Source: an uncultured Cellvibrio sp. (lineage in GTDB: Bacteria > Pseudomonadota > Gammaproteobacteria > Pseudomonadales > Cellvibrionaceae). From it: a DNA stretch of 64,000 nucleotides. The notes under the pieces were generated by a model. That model was not told where the DNA came from and made no database searches. It saw nothing but the letters and a program-made list of their open reading frames with translations. The DNA is taken from NCBI GenBank assembly GCA_946480695.1, contig CAMLKG010000001.1:124001-188000 (forward strand), given 5' to 3'. Every line of letters begins with the position of its first letter. The first letter of the stretch is position 1. The translations under genes were made by a program, and so were the position numbers. This document shows, in pieces, positions 36,813-52,230 of the stretch.

Positions 36813-37502
36813 ATGAACAAGTATGGCGCAGAGTTTTTCGGAACCTTTTGGCTGGTTCTCGGTGGTTGCGGCAGTGCGGTTTTAGCGGCAGCGTTCCCGG
36901 ATGTCGGGATTGGGTTGCTCGGGGTGTCATTGGCATTTGGCTTGACCGTGCTCACCATGGCGTTTGCAATCGGGCATATATCCGGTTGCCACCTCAACCC
37001 GGCAGTATCGTTCGGTCTTTGGGTGGGCGGACGTTTCCCGGCAAAAGAATTACTGCCTTATATTGTTGCGCAGGTCTTGGGTGGAATTGCAGCGGGTGGC
37101 GTTCTGTATCTCATTGCTACAGGCAAGGCAGGCTTTGACCTTTCCGGAGGATTTGCTTCAAACGGTTACGGTGCCCATTCGCCAGGAGGGTACAGCTTGA
37201 TGGCTGCACTAATCACGGAAGTTGTCATGACTATGATGTTTCTCATTGTAATCCTGGGCGCCACCGACAAGCGAGCCCCACAAGGCTTCGCGCCGATTGC
37301 CATTGGATTGTGCCTGACACTAATCCACTTGATCAGTATCCCGGTTACGAATACTTCAGTGAATCCTGCGCGCAGTACGGGCGTTGCCGTATTCGTGGGC
37401 GACTGGGCGATTTCACAGCTTTGGCTCTTCTGGATAGCTCCAATCATTGGCGGTATGCTCGGTGCGGTAATCTATCGTTTTATCAGTGGCGAAAAAAACT
37501 AG
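36813..37502 (+). CDS. aqpZ: Aquaporin Z
   Basis: A 229-residue six-TM water channel. The two NPA loops are [12 protein letters not shown] (loop B) and [11 protein letters not shown] (loop E). The Arg after the second NPA and the His in [10 protein letters not shown] fit the narrow water-selective filter rather than a glycerol channel. AAAGGAG lies 7 bases before the ATG. It stands alone between the prophage and a terminator. Confidence 0.95.
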   Translation: MNKYGAEFFGTFWLVLGGCGSAVLAAAFPDVGIGLLGVSLAFGLTVLTMAFAIGHISGCHLNPAVSFGLWVGGRFPAKELLPYIVAQVLGGIAAGGVLYLIATGKAGFDLSGGFASNGYGAHSPGGYSLMAALITEVVMTMMFLIVILGATDKRAPQGFAPIAIGLCLTLIHLISIPVTNTSVNPARSTGVAVFVGDWAISQLWLFWIAPIIGGMLGAVIYRFISGEKN

Positions 37503-37698
37503 CCGGCATTACACAACAACGAGATTCCAGCGGACGCGATAAGCTACGCAGGTGAATTTTGCATTGAGCTGCGGAAAAGCCGAAAGCGATCAACTTTCTA
37601 TTACCCAAAACGCAGTATGTCGATGGCAATTAAATGAGGTTTACGTTGAACCTTTATAGTGCCCAGGCCAAAGACAATTTTTCCGCGCTGAATACGAT

Positions 37699-37732
37699 AA
37701 AAAGCCAGCCAAGGTATCCCTGGCTGGCTTTT
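37699..37732. terminator. Bidirectional terminator between aqpZ and terC-family gene
   Basis: AAAAGCCAGCCA and TGGCTGGCTTTT form a 12-bp stem with an A-run before and T-run after, serving the convergent genes on both sides. Confidence 0.9.
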
Positions 37733-37757
37733 AATTTGCTGCAAATCAGTCAATCAA

Positions 37758-38528
37758 TTAACTGTTTTTCTCCTGCGACTTTTGCTCGCCGGGATAATCC
37801 TTTCGCAGTTCTACCGGCTTATCCATATTTTTACGCAATTTGATGTTGATCATCTCCACCCCCAGCGAGAAGGCCATGGCGAAATAGATATAGCCTTTAG
37901 GTACGTGAACTTCGAAACCTTCGATCATCAAGGTGAAACCAACAATCACAAGGAAGGAGAGTGCCAGGATTTTAATGGTGGGATGGGTATCGACAAAATC
38001 TCCAATGGGTTTGGCGGCGAACAACATTACCCCTACAGCGATAATAATCGCCAAGGCCATAATGGGAACCTGGCTCACCAGCCCTACTGCTGTGATTACT
38101 GAATCGAGCGAGAAAACGATATCGAGGATAGCGATTTGCACCAGCACCATTGCCAGGCCAGACACTGCAATATTGCGCTCGGATTCCACTGCGCCTTCCA
38201 ATGAACCGTGTATTTCATGGGTAGCCTTGGCAATCAGGAATAAGCCACCACCAATCAAAATAATATCGCGGCCGGAAATTGGATGATCGAATATATGGAA
38301 CAGCGGCTCTACCAAACCCATTACCCATGCGAGGGAGAACAATAGCCCCAGACGGGTCAGCATGGCTAATCCCAAACCCACAGTGCGTGCGAATTTGCGT
38401 TGATGTTCAGGCAAGCGCCCGACAAGGATTGAAATGAAAATGATATTGTCGATACCCAGGACAATTTCCAGGGCCGTCAGCGTTGCCAGGGCAACCCAGG
38501 CTTCCGGGCTGGCTAACCATTCAAACAT
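37758..38528 (-). CDS. TerC/YkoY family integral membrane protein
   Basis: A 256-residue protein with about seven TM helices. Acidic residues of the family sit in membrane segments: LEIVLGIDNIIFISI near the N-terminus and DIVFSLDSVITAVGLV in the middle. They probably bind a metal ion. Family members (TerC, Alx, YkoY) are linked to Mn2+ export and to metallation of secreted proteins (family knowledge). A cytoplasmic Lys-rich tail ends the protein. The leader (38529-38718) shows no convincing yybP-ykoY riboswitch core. Confidence 0.85.
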   Translation of the reverse strand: MFEWLASPEAWVALATLTALEIVLGIDNIIFISILVGRLPEHQRKFARTVGLGLAMLTRLGLLFSLAWVMGLVEPLFHIFDHPISGRDIILIGGGLFLIAKATHEIHGSLEGAVESERNIAVSGLAMVLVQIAILDIVFSLDSVITAVGLVSQVPIMALAIIIAVGVMLFAAKPIGDFVDTHPTIKILALSFLVIVGFTLMIEGFEVHVPKGYIYFAMAFSLGVEMINIKLRKNMDKPVELRKDYPGEQKSQEKNS

Positions 38529-38718
38529 TACTTGCTCTCTTTGTTATTACTGATGGATTAACGGCCAACCGGCATACACCCGATTGACCCGATTTCTTGC
38601 TTACCGATACTGCCCAAGGCAGTCGGGACGGCCGCGATTGTACCGTGCACAACGGGATCTTAGGCAATTTCTTTTACCATAGGTTTACTATCCAGCCTTA
38701 TTGCGAATTAAAGGACAT

Positions 38719-38749
38719 AAAAAAACCGCAGTTTTGAACTGCGGTTTTT
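38719..38749. terminator. Terminator of HD-GYP gene
   Basis: AAAAAACCGCAG-TTTTGAA-CTGCGGTTTTTG, a 7-bp GC-containing stem with T/A runs on both sides, just downstream of the minus-strand HD-GYP stop. Confidence 0.88.
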
Positions 38750-38765
38750 GGAGGGCAGGGAAAAA

Positions 38766-40148
38766 TCAGGAGTTACGTGTTGTTAAACGACTTAATAATG
38801 CCATCAAACCCTTCTTTTCATTTTTCATTAGATAGTGATCGCGAATACCGGAGATATCCACGTCGTAACTGCCCGGCTCAAGGTCCCGGGCAATTTCAAT
38901 TTTTTCAATTTCGTAACGGGATTTTTTGCCGGAATCCAGAAGTTCTTGCTTGCGTTTGTCATCTTCGGATAGATCAAGCAACAGATATTCACCCAGCGGC
39001 TGTTTATAAGCATCTAAAACCACAATAACGCGCGGTTTCAAACGGCGCTCAAAGTTTTGCTCCACAACTACCGCAACTTCACCGGTGCTCAATTCCACCA
39101 ATGTGCCGGTGGGATACAAACCAATAGCGCGAATAAACTCAACTACCAGCTCCTCCTGGAATTGGATGTTGCGCAATTCATACAATTTCCCGACCGCTTT
39201 GGAAGGTGCGATGGGATGGCGCGAACCGCGCGGATTGGTAACGTAATCGTAATAGGTAACTATGCCGGCAATTTTTCCCAGTAAAGGAATTTTGTCCCCG
39301 GATAATCCTTGCGGAAAACCACTGCCATTCAAGCGTTCACAATGGGTTTTTACTACACTGATAACCCTGGGCTCAACGCCGGGCGTTTTACGCAGGATTT
39401 CACACCCCAATTCAACAAAAGCTTCATATTGATGCTCTTCTTCTTCGGTGCGGTCGGTTTTAGACAGTAGCGCAGCATCCAACATTACCTTGCCCACATC
39501 CTTAAGCAGCACCCCCATTGCCAACACATCCAAATCACGCTTGGGAAGGCCTATATGGCGACCGAATAAAATTGCCCAGACTGATGAGCGCACCGCATGG
39601 CTGTAGGTGTATTCATCTTTTTCCTGGACGCGCGAAAGCCAGGTGAAAGCATCGGGGTTGCGCAAGACACTATCAACCATTTCACTGGCAACGCGTTTGG
39701 TTTCCCCGAGGGATAGGCCATCAAACTGGTTTTTTTCCAGTTGATCCATAACTTCCACTACCGCACCGTATACCTTTTGATGCAGTTGGCGGGCTTTCTT
39801 AACTTCCCGCTGTAAGGGTTCCACTTCGCGATAAAGGCCGCGCTGGACTTTCAACGGGGCGACCGGTTCGGCAATTGAGTTCACCCGTTCGCGGGTGCTA
39901 GGTTTTTTGGTGGGTTGGGCAATGGTTTTGAGGTTGGCTGCTATCGGGCCACGGCCTTTTTCAACATCGATATAAACGTAATTACAGAGCGCCTTGATTT
40001 GGTTTATTTCCCCCAGGTCACGCAAGTAAAAGCCCTGTAAGGGGAAGGGGGTCTGCGACCATGGGCGATCCAACCCCGAAACGAACATACCAATGGTTAG
40101 CTCATTAACCTCAACTTTGACCTGTTTGATACCCACGCCTTTCCCCAC
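38766..40148 (-). CDS. HD-GYP domain protein with degenerate metal site
   Basis: A 460-residue protein with an N-terminal DUF3391-like domain (about residues 8-130) and an HD-GYP domain (about 150-330). HD-GYP enzymes hydrolyse cyclic di-GMP, but here the signature HDxGK reads LLKDVGK (Lys216 for His). HHExxDGxGYP reads HCERLNGSGFP (Cys270, Asn274). The His184 of YSHAV is kept. The metal site is thus probably defective, so a role as c-di-GMP sensor or protein-binding module is more likely than phosphodiesterase (inference). Start uncertain: GTG 40148 or GTG 40136. Confidence 0.85.
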   Translation of the reverse strand: MGKGVGIKQVKVEVNELTIGMFVSGLDRPWSQTPFPLQGFYLRDLGEINQIKALCNYVYIDVEKGRGPIAANLKTIAQPTKKPSTRERVNSIAEPVAPLKVQRGLYREVEPLQREVKKARQLHQKVYGAVVEVMDQLEKNQFDGLSLGETKRVASEMVDSVLRNPDAFTWLSRVQEKDEYTYSHAVRSSVWAILFGRHIGLPKRDLDVLAMGVLLKDVGKVMLDAALLSKTDRTEEEEHQYEAFVELGCEILRKTPGVEPRVISVVKTHCERLNGSGFPQGLSGDKIPLLGKIAGIVTYYDYVTNPRGSRHPIAPSKAVGKLYELRNIQFQEELVVEFIRAIGLYPTGTLVELSTGEVAVVVEQNFERRLKPRVIVVLDAYKQPLGEYLLLDLSEDDKRKQELLDSGKKSRYEIEKIEIARDLEPGSYDVDISGIRDHYLMKNEKKGLMALLSRLTTRNS

Positions 40149-40356
40149 ATCACCACTTGGTGTTAATTATCAGCCTTATTGATCGGGATAACCGGCAGCA
40201 GAACCACGGAGCCCCGCTTTATTTTTGCCTGTAATTCAGCTTCCAACGCTTCAGGAGAGCATTGAAATATGGCGTCGAGTGTAATCAAGATATGCACGCC
40301 ACACCAGAGCCGGAGGATTAAAGGTAGTTAAATAAGCTCACATGGTGACAAAAATA

Positions 40357-41424
40357 TTACCGGTGATATTGGCCGGACAATTCGTGGACGGCGTTAATAA
40401 ATGCACCTGCATGGGCCGGATCGACCTCCGGTGTGATGCCATGGCCGAGGTTGAATACGTGCCCCGAACCTTTGCCATAGGCCGCGAGGATAATTCCCAC
40501 CTCAGCGCGGATACGCTCGGGTGACGCGTAGAGAATGCCCGGGTCCATGTTACCCTGCAACGCAACCTTATTACCGACACGCGCACGTGCAGCCCCGATA
40601 TCCGTAGTCCAATCCAGTCCCAGCGCGGTCGCACCGGTTGCAGCCATAGCCTCCAACCACTGGCCGCCACCTTTGGTGAACAGGATAACCGGCACTTCGC
40701 GGTCTTCATGTTCACGGATTAAACCGGCCACAATTTTCTGCATATAGTTGAGGGAAAATTCCTGATAAGCCGCATGGGACAAGGCACCTCCCCAGGTATC
40801 AAAGATTTGCACAGCCTGTGCGCCCGCCCGGATTTGCGCGTTGAGGTAAACGGTCACTGAATCTGCCAACACATCCAACAGGCGATGCATAACTTGAGGC
40901 TGGTTGTAGAGCATTTCCTTGGCGCGGCGGAAGTCACGACTGGAGCCGCCTTCAATCATATAAGTGGCCAGGGTCCAAGGGCTTCCCGAAAAGCCGATAA
41001 GGGGAACGCGGCCGTTTAGTTCCCGGCGAATGGTCTTTACCGCATTGATGACATAAGGCAAATCCTGCTCCGGCTTGATGACTTGCAATGAATTTACATC
41101 TGCCTCAGTGCGCACCGCCTTTTTAAATTTGGGACCTTCACCCGCCTCAAAGTAAAGCCCCAGCCCCATGGCATCAGGGATAGTGAGAATATCGGAAAAG
41201 AGAATCGCGGCATCCAGACCGGGATAGCGATCCAGCGGTTGGAGAGTCACTTCACAGGCCAGCTCGGGATTGGTACAAAGGCCCATAAAATCACCTGCCT
41301 TTTCGCGCGTCGCGCGATACTCAGGCAAGTAGCGACCCGCCTGGCGCATCATCCATACCGGGGTTACATCCACAGGTTGTTTGAGAAGTGCGCGGAGGAA
41401 ACGGTCGTTTTTCAGTTGGGTCAT
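40357..41424 (-). CDS. hemE: Uroporphyrinogen decarboxylase
   Basis: A 355-residue haem-pathway enzyme that converts uroporphyrinogen III to coproporphyrinogen III. The N-terminal signature [33 protein letters not shown], and the C-terminal [12 protein letters not shown] are intact. The start is ATG 41424 ([10 protein letters not shown]) with GAGG upstream; 24 extra in-frame codons upstream are not conserved in the family. Confidence 0.96.
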   Translation of the reverse strand: MTQLKNDRFLRALLKQPVDVTPVWMMRQAGRYLPEYRATREKAGDFMGLCTNPELACEVTLQPLDRYPGLDAAILFSDILTIPDAMGLGLYFEAGEGPKFKKAVRTEADVNSLQVIKPEQDLPYVINAVKTIRRELNGRVPLIGFSGSPWTLATYMIEGGSSRDFRRAKEMLYNQPQVMHRLLDVLADSVTVYLNAQIRAGAQAVQIFDTWGGALSHAAYQEFSLNYMQKIVAGLIREHEDREVPVILFTKGGGQWLEAMAATGATALGLDWTTDIGAARARVGNKVALQGNMDPGILYASPERIRAEVGIILAAYGKGSGHVFNLGHGITPEVDPAHAGAFINAVHELSGQYHR

Positions 41425-41480
41425 ATTGTTATCCTCAGGCCAGCGGCCCTGATTATTTAATTGATTCAGTGCTATCAGAT

Positions 41481-41510
41481 AAAACAAACCCCGCAATCGC
41501 GGGGCTTGTT
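41481..41510 (-). terminator. Terminator of gltBD operon
   Basis: On the minus strand GCCCCGC-GATT-GCGGGG is followed by TTTGTTTT, between gltD and hemE. Confidence 0.85.
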
Positions 41511-41569
41511 AGGCGAAGGAGACTAAGCGATTGCCCTCGGCATGGTCAACGCGAATTGGACGGAGCTGA

Positions 41570-47460
<5,891 letters not shown>

Positions 47461-47557
47461 AGGCTGATTCTCAACAAAAATCACTATCACGGGACGTGAG
47501 CTGTAAATCAGGCGAAGCTCTGCTCACGCGAAAGCTGCGCCAAATCACATCCCAGAC

Positions 47558-47583
47558 AAAAAAGCCCCTGTGGTCCAGGGGCT
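47558..47583 (-). terminator. Terminator upstream of gltB
   Basis: On the minus strand AGCCCCTGG-ACCA-CAGGGGCT is followed by TTTTTT. It ends the lipoprotein transcript; being about 100 bp before gltB it could also act as leader attenuator. Confidence 0.85.
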
Positions 47584-47706
47584 AGGCAAATGGGCGCAGG
47601 ATATTACCCGCTTGGAGGGGCATTGGCAAGACGAGAGGCAGGGAGGCGATTGTTGATTAAGAAGCCAAAACAGGCGTGGAAAACACGGTTCCCCAATACG
47701 CCCTAA

Positions 47707-48162
47707 TCAACCTTTCCCCCATTGCCCGGCCCCCAGGACGCCCTTTGAACCAAAGGTTTTCCGGTCTTCTTCCGTCGCCCCCTCTTTACACTCCCCACGC
47801 ACCCAAAGGTGATAGCGCGAAATACTGCGGTCAAGCTCAAAAAAGCCCTCGCGACAATAACCCGCCCGCTCAACAACATAGGCGGTATTCTCCAGCAGCC
47901 GCTCATGTGTTCCGCGCCCCACATCAACGCCGCCGCGCTGGAATTCGCGCCCCGGGTTGCCGCTACCGCGATCTACCCGAATATGGTTGGGAATATGGTC
48001 TTCCGGCCAGCGCAGCCGGTAGGTAAACATTTTGCTGGTGTTCGGCAGTATTTCCACCTCAAGCGTCTCCACCATTTCGGTTTCTACATAACTGCGCCCG
48101 GCGGTGCCGCAACCAGCCATTAGTACCGCCGCCAATGACAGGATTATCAAATATTTCTTCAT
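47707..48162 (-). CDS. Putative lipoprotein of unknown function
   Basis: A 151-residue protein with lipoprotein signal and lipobox LMAGC (Cys 18). The mature part contains two more Cys (AGYCREGF, VRGECKEG) and Arg/Gly-rich segments. Position +2 is Gly, so outer-membrane sorting is expected. No family recognised. It is divergent from the FlgT-like gene and upstream of gltBD on the same strand, separated by a terminator. Confidence 0.75.
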   Translation of the reverse strand: MKKYLIILSLAAVLMAGCGTAGRSYVETEMVETLEVEILPNTSKMFTYRLRWPEDHIPNHIRVDRGSGNPGREFQRGGVDVGRGTHERLLENTAYVVERAGYCREGFFELDRSISRYHLWVRGECKEGATEEDRKTFGSKGVLGAGQWGKG

Positions 48163-48280
48163 GCACGTTTCCGTAATTAATTAAGCCATGCGCCGGTTTG
48201 GCCCGCTAAAGAATTGCGCATCATGGCCGACAAAAGTATATCCCGCTTGCCACTATAACTGCTGATTGACGGAGCCTGCC

Positions 48281-49438
48281 ATGAGGCCATTTGTATCGCG
48301 ACCTGAAATTGCCACCCGGTCCAGCCGCTTGCTGTTGACCCTGGCTATGGCATTCGGTTCATCCCTGTTTGGCTCGGCAACCCATGCCAATCCATCGATA
48401 GTGCCCGACGACATCGCCTACACACATAAAACCAAAATTCCCGGAGCAATCCACAATGACGTGGGCGGCAATACTGACGTGGTCGTAGGTACTGCCGAAT
48501 TGCCTGCCGCACAAGCCCCGGCAACTCATAGCACCGGAACCCAATCAACCGGCGACCTGGGCAGCAACCGGTGTGTAAATCACAACAACGCTATTAATTT
48601 GCAGAAGTCCCTGGCGGTCACCCGCTTTTTGCGTTCCTCCCCCCACAGTGCGAATGGCGGAAATTTATTTGCTGCTGAAACCGGCGTACCGGCACTAATC
48701 CGCACCCAATTGGACATGCAATACCAAGGAATCAGTCCAGGCGTGCTGGCTTTTGGTTTTGCCTCACCCGACCTGACCGACTCCCAACTCAAACAACACG
48801 CGCAAAAAATTGCGCGGCAGGCGCGCAGTCAATTTGTATTAAGCGGCACCATAGACGATATGAGCATGACCAACCCGGAGGCCACCTATAATCCCAACCT
48901 CTATCGCCAGGCCGCGAATGTTTTCCATGATGTCACCACCCTGAAAACATTTGATAAACGTACACGGGTAATGAACCTTTCGGTGCAGCTGCGCGATGGG
49001 TTCACCGGTGAATTGCTACTCAACAAACAATATTCAACGACCGGCATCTGGAACCAGCGCAAACCAATCGGCTTTGGTTCGCCGGCATTTTACCGAACTG
49101 ATTATGGCAGGAATGTAAAATCGCTCACCCGAAAAATTAGCCGCGAAGTTGCCGAAGTCATTCGTTGCCAGCCCTTTATGGCAAGCATTGATTCACAACC
49201 CGGCCAATCACATATTTTGCTGCACGGGGGCGCCAATAATGGTTTACATGCGGGCGATTCACTCAGCTTGTACCAAGTGGTGGTGGTTGGCTCAAATACC
49301 GAATACCAGGTCAGCGAAACTCGCCTGGTGAAGCGCGATGCGCGCTTACACTTAAGCGAAGTCTATCCATCACACAGCGTTGCGCGGGTGGAGGGCGGAA
49401 GTTATTTAAATGGTTATTACCTGGCTGTCGGCGAATAA
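48281..49438 (+). CDS. FlgT-like flagellar assembly/periplasmic protein
   Basis: A 385-residue protein from ATG 48281 with CGGAG 7 bases upstream; an upstream TTG at 48266 overlaps that site. It has a signal peptide (ending ATHA/NPS) and a Thr/Gly/Ala-rich linker. A FlgT middle-like domain follows (LAVTRFLRSSP...ALIRTQL, FVLSGTIDDM), then a C-terminal SH3-like domain (HILLHGGANNGLHAGDSL). FlgT builds the H ring of sheathed polar flagella in Vibrio. The usual N-terminal FlgT domain seems absent and no flagellar gene is nearby, so the role is tentative. Confidence 0.75.
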   Translation: MRPFVSRPEIATRSSRLLLTLAMAFGSSLFGSATHANPSIVPDDIAYTHKTKIPGAIHNDVGGNTDVVVGTAELPAAQAPATHSTGTQSTGDLGSNRCVNHNNAINLQKSLAVTRFLRSSPHSANGGNLFAAETGVPALIRTQLDMQYQGISPGVLAFGFASPDLTDSQLKQHAQKIARQARSQFVLSGTIDDMSMTNPEATYNPNLYRQAANVFHDVTTLKTFDKRTRVMNLSVQLRDGFTGELLLNKQYSTTGIWNQRKPIGFGSPAFYRTDYGRNVKSLTRKISREVAEVIRCQPFMASIDSQPGQSHILLHGGANNGLHAGDSLSLYQVVVVGSNTEYQVSETRLVKRDARLHLSEVYPSHSVARVEGGSYLNGYYLAVGE

Positions 49439-49439
49439 A

Positions 49440-50966
49440 TTAATGTTCAGTAACATCCGGTTCAAGTCCGTAATGCTCAGCCAGATAATCATCATGGCTA
49501 GGCAAGCTTTTCACCATATTAAAAATCGCCGAGCGCGCGAGTTTTAAGGTTTCGCTGATTTGCTGGTAATCCAGATTGTCCACGCGCGGATTATATTTTT
49601 GCGGGCGAATCCCCATACCTTCAAATACCGATTGCCAACTCGTTGACCGAAATAATGGGTCATTGTCTTCACGCAATATACCGTGGGCTTTAAATAATTC
49701 GATACGTTCGCGCAAGGATTCAGGTAACTCCATGGTTTTGCACCAACGCCAGAAGTCGCTATCTTCACGTTCCGTGGTGCAATAGTGCAACACAATAAAA
49801 TCGCGCACCTCTTCATAATCCGCTGCCATGCGGCGATTGTATTCACGCCGCAAGCTGGGTTCGCAATCCGCATCGGGAAAAAAGCGCAGGAAAAAATCCA
49901 TGCCGCGCGCAATCAAATGGATTGTTGTTGACTCCAGCGGTTCAATAAAGCCGCCGGACAAACCCAGCGCAAGGCAGTTATGTTTCCACAATTCCGTGCG
50001 CTTCCCGGTATTAAAACTAATCATGCGCGGATCATTAATACGCGGCGCATCCAAATTTTTTAATAAGGTTGTTTTTGCTTCGGCATCGCTGCAAAAACGG
50101 CTTGAATAGACATACCCGTGGCCGGTGCCATTGCGCAATGGAATTCGCCAGGCCCAGCCGGATTTCCTCGCCGTTGCCGTGGTATAGGGCACACGCGATC
50201 CCGCCTTTTGGGTTTTCACCACATAAGCGCGATCACACGGCAGGTAACGCGACCAATCTTCAAATTCCACCTGCAATGATTTTTCGATAAGAAGCGCTTT
50301 GAAACCTGAGCAATCAATAAAAAAATCACCGCGAATCAGTTGCCCGGTTGATAACTCCAGCGCTTCAATAAAACCGTTTTCCTTACGCAATACCTCAATA
50401 CAATTACCTTCACTGCGTGTAACCCCGCGCGCTTCCGCATAACGACGCAGGTAGGCGGCAACTAATTTCGCATCCAGATGCACCGCATACCCGGCTCCGC
50501 CGATAGGGGTATTCATTGCTTGCGATGGCAGGAAAAACTTTTCCTGCGCCGCCATTACTGCGCAGGGGGAGAAATCTTGCAGGTCGTAGGCCTCGCCCTC
50601 CTTGGTTGCCTTTAACCAGCACTGATAAAAATCCTGCGAACCGATGCGTTTCCCCAAGGCGCCGTAAGGATGGAAATAAGATTGGTTTTTTGCCCGCCAA
50701 TCGACAAATTTAATACCGAGCTTATAGCAGGCCTGGGTCTCGCGGATAAATTCCTCTTCATCAATTCCCAGGCTGGCCACCAGGCGCACCACCGGAGGAA
50801 TGGTGGATTCACCCACGCCGATAGAACCAATATCTTCCGACTCAACCAATTCAATTTCGTACAAGCCGGGCTTCAAATGCGCCGCCAGCATGGAAGCGGC
50901 AATCCAGCCGGACGTTCCACCACCCAGGATGACTATTTTTTTCAGGGGATTAATACTGGCTGTCAT
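49440..50966 (-). CDS. Flavin-dependent tryptophan halogenase-like protein
   Basis: A 508-residue FAD monooxygenase of the tryptophan halogenase family. Visible are the FAD loop VILGGGTSGW (near residue 12), VGESTIPP, the halogenase signature WAWRIP and a Lys in ACYKLGIKFVDW at the place of the catalytic Lys79 of PrnA. Together with LALGLSGGFIEPLESTTIH, these suggest an active halogenase. The substrate may be tryptophan, an indole or a peptide. The start is ATG 50966; the longer TTG frame is unlikely. It ends 1 bp from the convergent FlgT-like gene. Confidence 0.88.
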   Translation of the reverse strand: MTASINPLKKIVILGGGTSGWIAASMLAAHLKPGLYEIELVESEDIGSIGVGESTIPPVVRLVASLGIDEEEFIRETQACYKLGIKFVDWRAKNQSYFHPYGALGKRIGSQDFYQCWLKATKEGEAYDLQDFSPCAVMAAQEKFFLPSQAMNTPIGGAGYAVHLDAKLVAAYLRRYAEARGVTRSEGNCIEVLRKENGFIEALELSTGQLIRGDFFIDCSGFKALLIEKSLQVEFEDWSRYLPCDRAYVVKTQKAGSRVPYTTATARKSGWAWRIPLRNGTGHGYVYSSRFCSDAEAKTTLLKNLDAPRINDPRMISFNTGKRTELWKHNCLALGLSGGFIEPLESTTIHLIARGMDFFLRFFPDADCEPSLRREYNRRMAADYEEVRDFIVLHYCTTEREDSDFWRWCKTMELPESLRERIELFKAHGILREDNDPLFRSTSWQSVFEGMGIRPQKYNPRVDNLDYQQISETLKLARSAIFNMVKSLPSHDDYLAEHYGLEPDVTEH

Positions 50967-51020
50967 AAATTTGCCTGCACATTTTCGCAAATAACCGGTA
51001 AGTCACGATATCGCCCGCCA

Positions 51021-51986
51021 TTAACGTACCGATAGCATGGTTTGTATATTGTCGTCCGGCTCGGTGGTGAAATTCCAATAGGCGCCACTGCATGTTCGTA
51101 TTGCCTTGCGCAACACATCGATGGCCTTGTGGCGGGGAAAGCTGGCCCGCCACGCCAGGGCCAGGCGCCGCTGGCTGCCGGCAATGGCCAGCGGACGCGC
51201 TACCAGGCCATTTGCCTCGCACAGGTTCGCGGCAGCCGCCGAACGCGGCAGTATCGTCAAACCCAGCCCTGCTGCAACCATATACCGAAGGGTTTCCAGG
51301 CTGTTGCCTTCCGCATAGGGGATATTGGCCCCTGCATTGGCCTTACTGACCCCTGAACCCGGGCAAAGCGCCAACACCTGGTCGCGTAAACAATGGCCCT
51401 GCCCCATCAATAATAATCGCTGCTGTTGAATATCATCCAGGGTAATTTCGGCCCGGGCGGCCAGGACGTGTCCCCAGGGCATAACCAATACCAGTGGTTC
51501 ATCGAATAGCTCCTGGGTTACCACATCGGATTCATTAAACGGCAGTGACACCAGGATCACATCCAGCAAACCATCGCGCAGCTTCCTGCGCAGGTTATCC
51601 GTGAAATCCTCCTGCACCAGCAATGGCATACCGGGAACCTGTTTTTGCAGGTGGGGAATCAATTGCGGTAATAGATAAGGGCCCATCGTAAAGATTGTCC
51701 CTAATGACAAAGGGCTACTGAGCTGGTCCTTACCCGCCTCGGCAATCGCCTTGATGTTCTCCGTGTTGGCGAGCACCGCCTTGGCCTGGCCCACTATTCG
51801 CTCGCCCATTGCCGTCGGCTTTACGCAGGTTTTGGTGCGTTCAAATAAATCTATCCCCAATTCTTCTTCCAGTTTTTTGACCGCTACACTCAGGGTTGGC
51901 TGACTTATGTGACAGCGCTCGGCGGTACGCCCAAAATGCTGTTCTTCAGCGAGGATAACAATGTAACGCAATTCGGTGAGGGTCAT
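51021..51986 (-). CDS. oxyR: LysR-type hydrogen peroxide sensor OxyR
   Basis: A 321-residue LysR regulator. The N-terminal winged helix is TELRYIVILAEEQHFGRTAERCHISQ. The redox pair is conserved exactly at Cys199 and Cys208 (GHCLRDQVLALC), which form the activating disulfide in OxyR. It ends 55 bp before the halogenase start and is divergent from a CPA2 antiporter. Candidate OxyR sites lie in between. Confidence 0.95.
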   Translation of the reverse strand: MTLTELRYIVILAEEQHFGRTAERCHISQPTLSVAVKKLEEELGIDLFERTKTCVKPTAMGERIVGQAKAVLANTENIKAIAEAGKDQLSSPLSLGTIFTMGPYLLPQLIPHLQKQVPGMPLLVQEDFTDNLRRKLRDGLLDVILVSLPFNESDVVTQELFDEPLVLVMPWGHVLAARAEITLDDIQQQRLLLMGQGHCLRDQVLALCPGSGVSKANAGANIPYAEGNSLETLRYMVAAGLGLTILPRSAAAANLCEANGLVARPLAIAGSQRRLALAWRASFPRHKAIDVLRKAIRTCSGAYWNFTTEPDDNIQTMLSVR

Positions 51987-52044
51987 AACGGCAACAAATT
52001 TTTAAAGGAAAGTAACTGCGATCAGTGTGCACAGGATACTCGCA

Positions 52045-52112
52045 ATAGGGCAAAAATCTGTGATCAAAGATAGCTTCATATGCGATTAAAGATAGTTCCG
52101 CGAACGCAATAG
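52045..52112. promoter_or_regulatory. ATAG-containing repeats between oxyR and antiporter, candidate OxyR site
   Basis: AAAGATAG occurs at 52066-52073 and 52088-52095, exactly 22 bp (two helical turns) apart. Further ATAG tetramers start at 52045 and 52109. OxyR contacts ATAG/CTAT elements one turn apart, so this is a plausible but imperfect operator. Confidence 0.4.
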
Positions 52113-52230
52113 CCAAATTCTATGGTGTTTAAATTGCCGCTCCCCTTGAACCCGTCTTAAATTCACCCGCCTCCTACCCGGCGGCAAGCGATTAACAACC
52201 ATGCCAGTGAACAAAAAATAAGGATGTAAT

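Noticed and set aside
36700..37660. aqpZ as an integron-like cassette with attC sites
   Set aside because: Short palindromes flank the gene but no paired RYYYAAC/GTTRRRY boxes of attC layout were found.
38529..38718. yybP-ykoY manganese riboswitch before the terC-family gene
   Set aside because: The conserved GGGGAGUAGC core could not be found on the minus strand.
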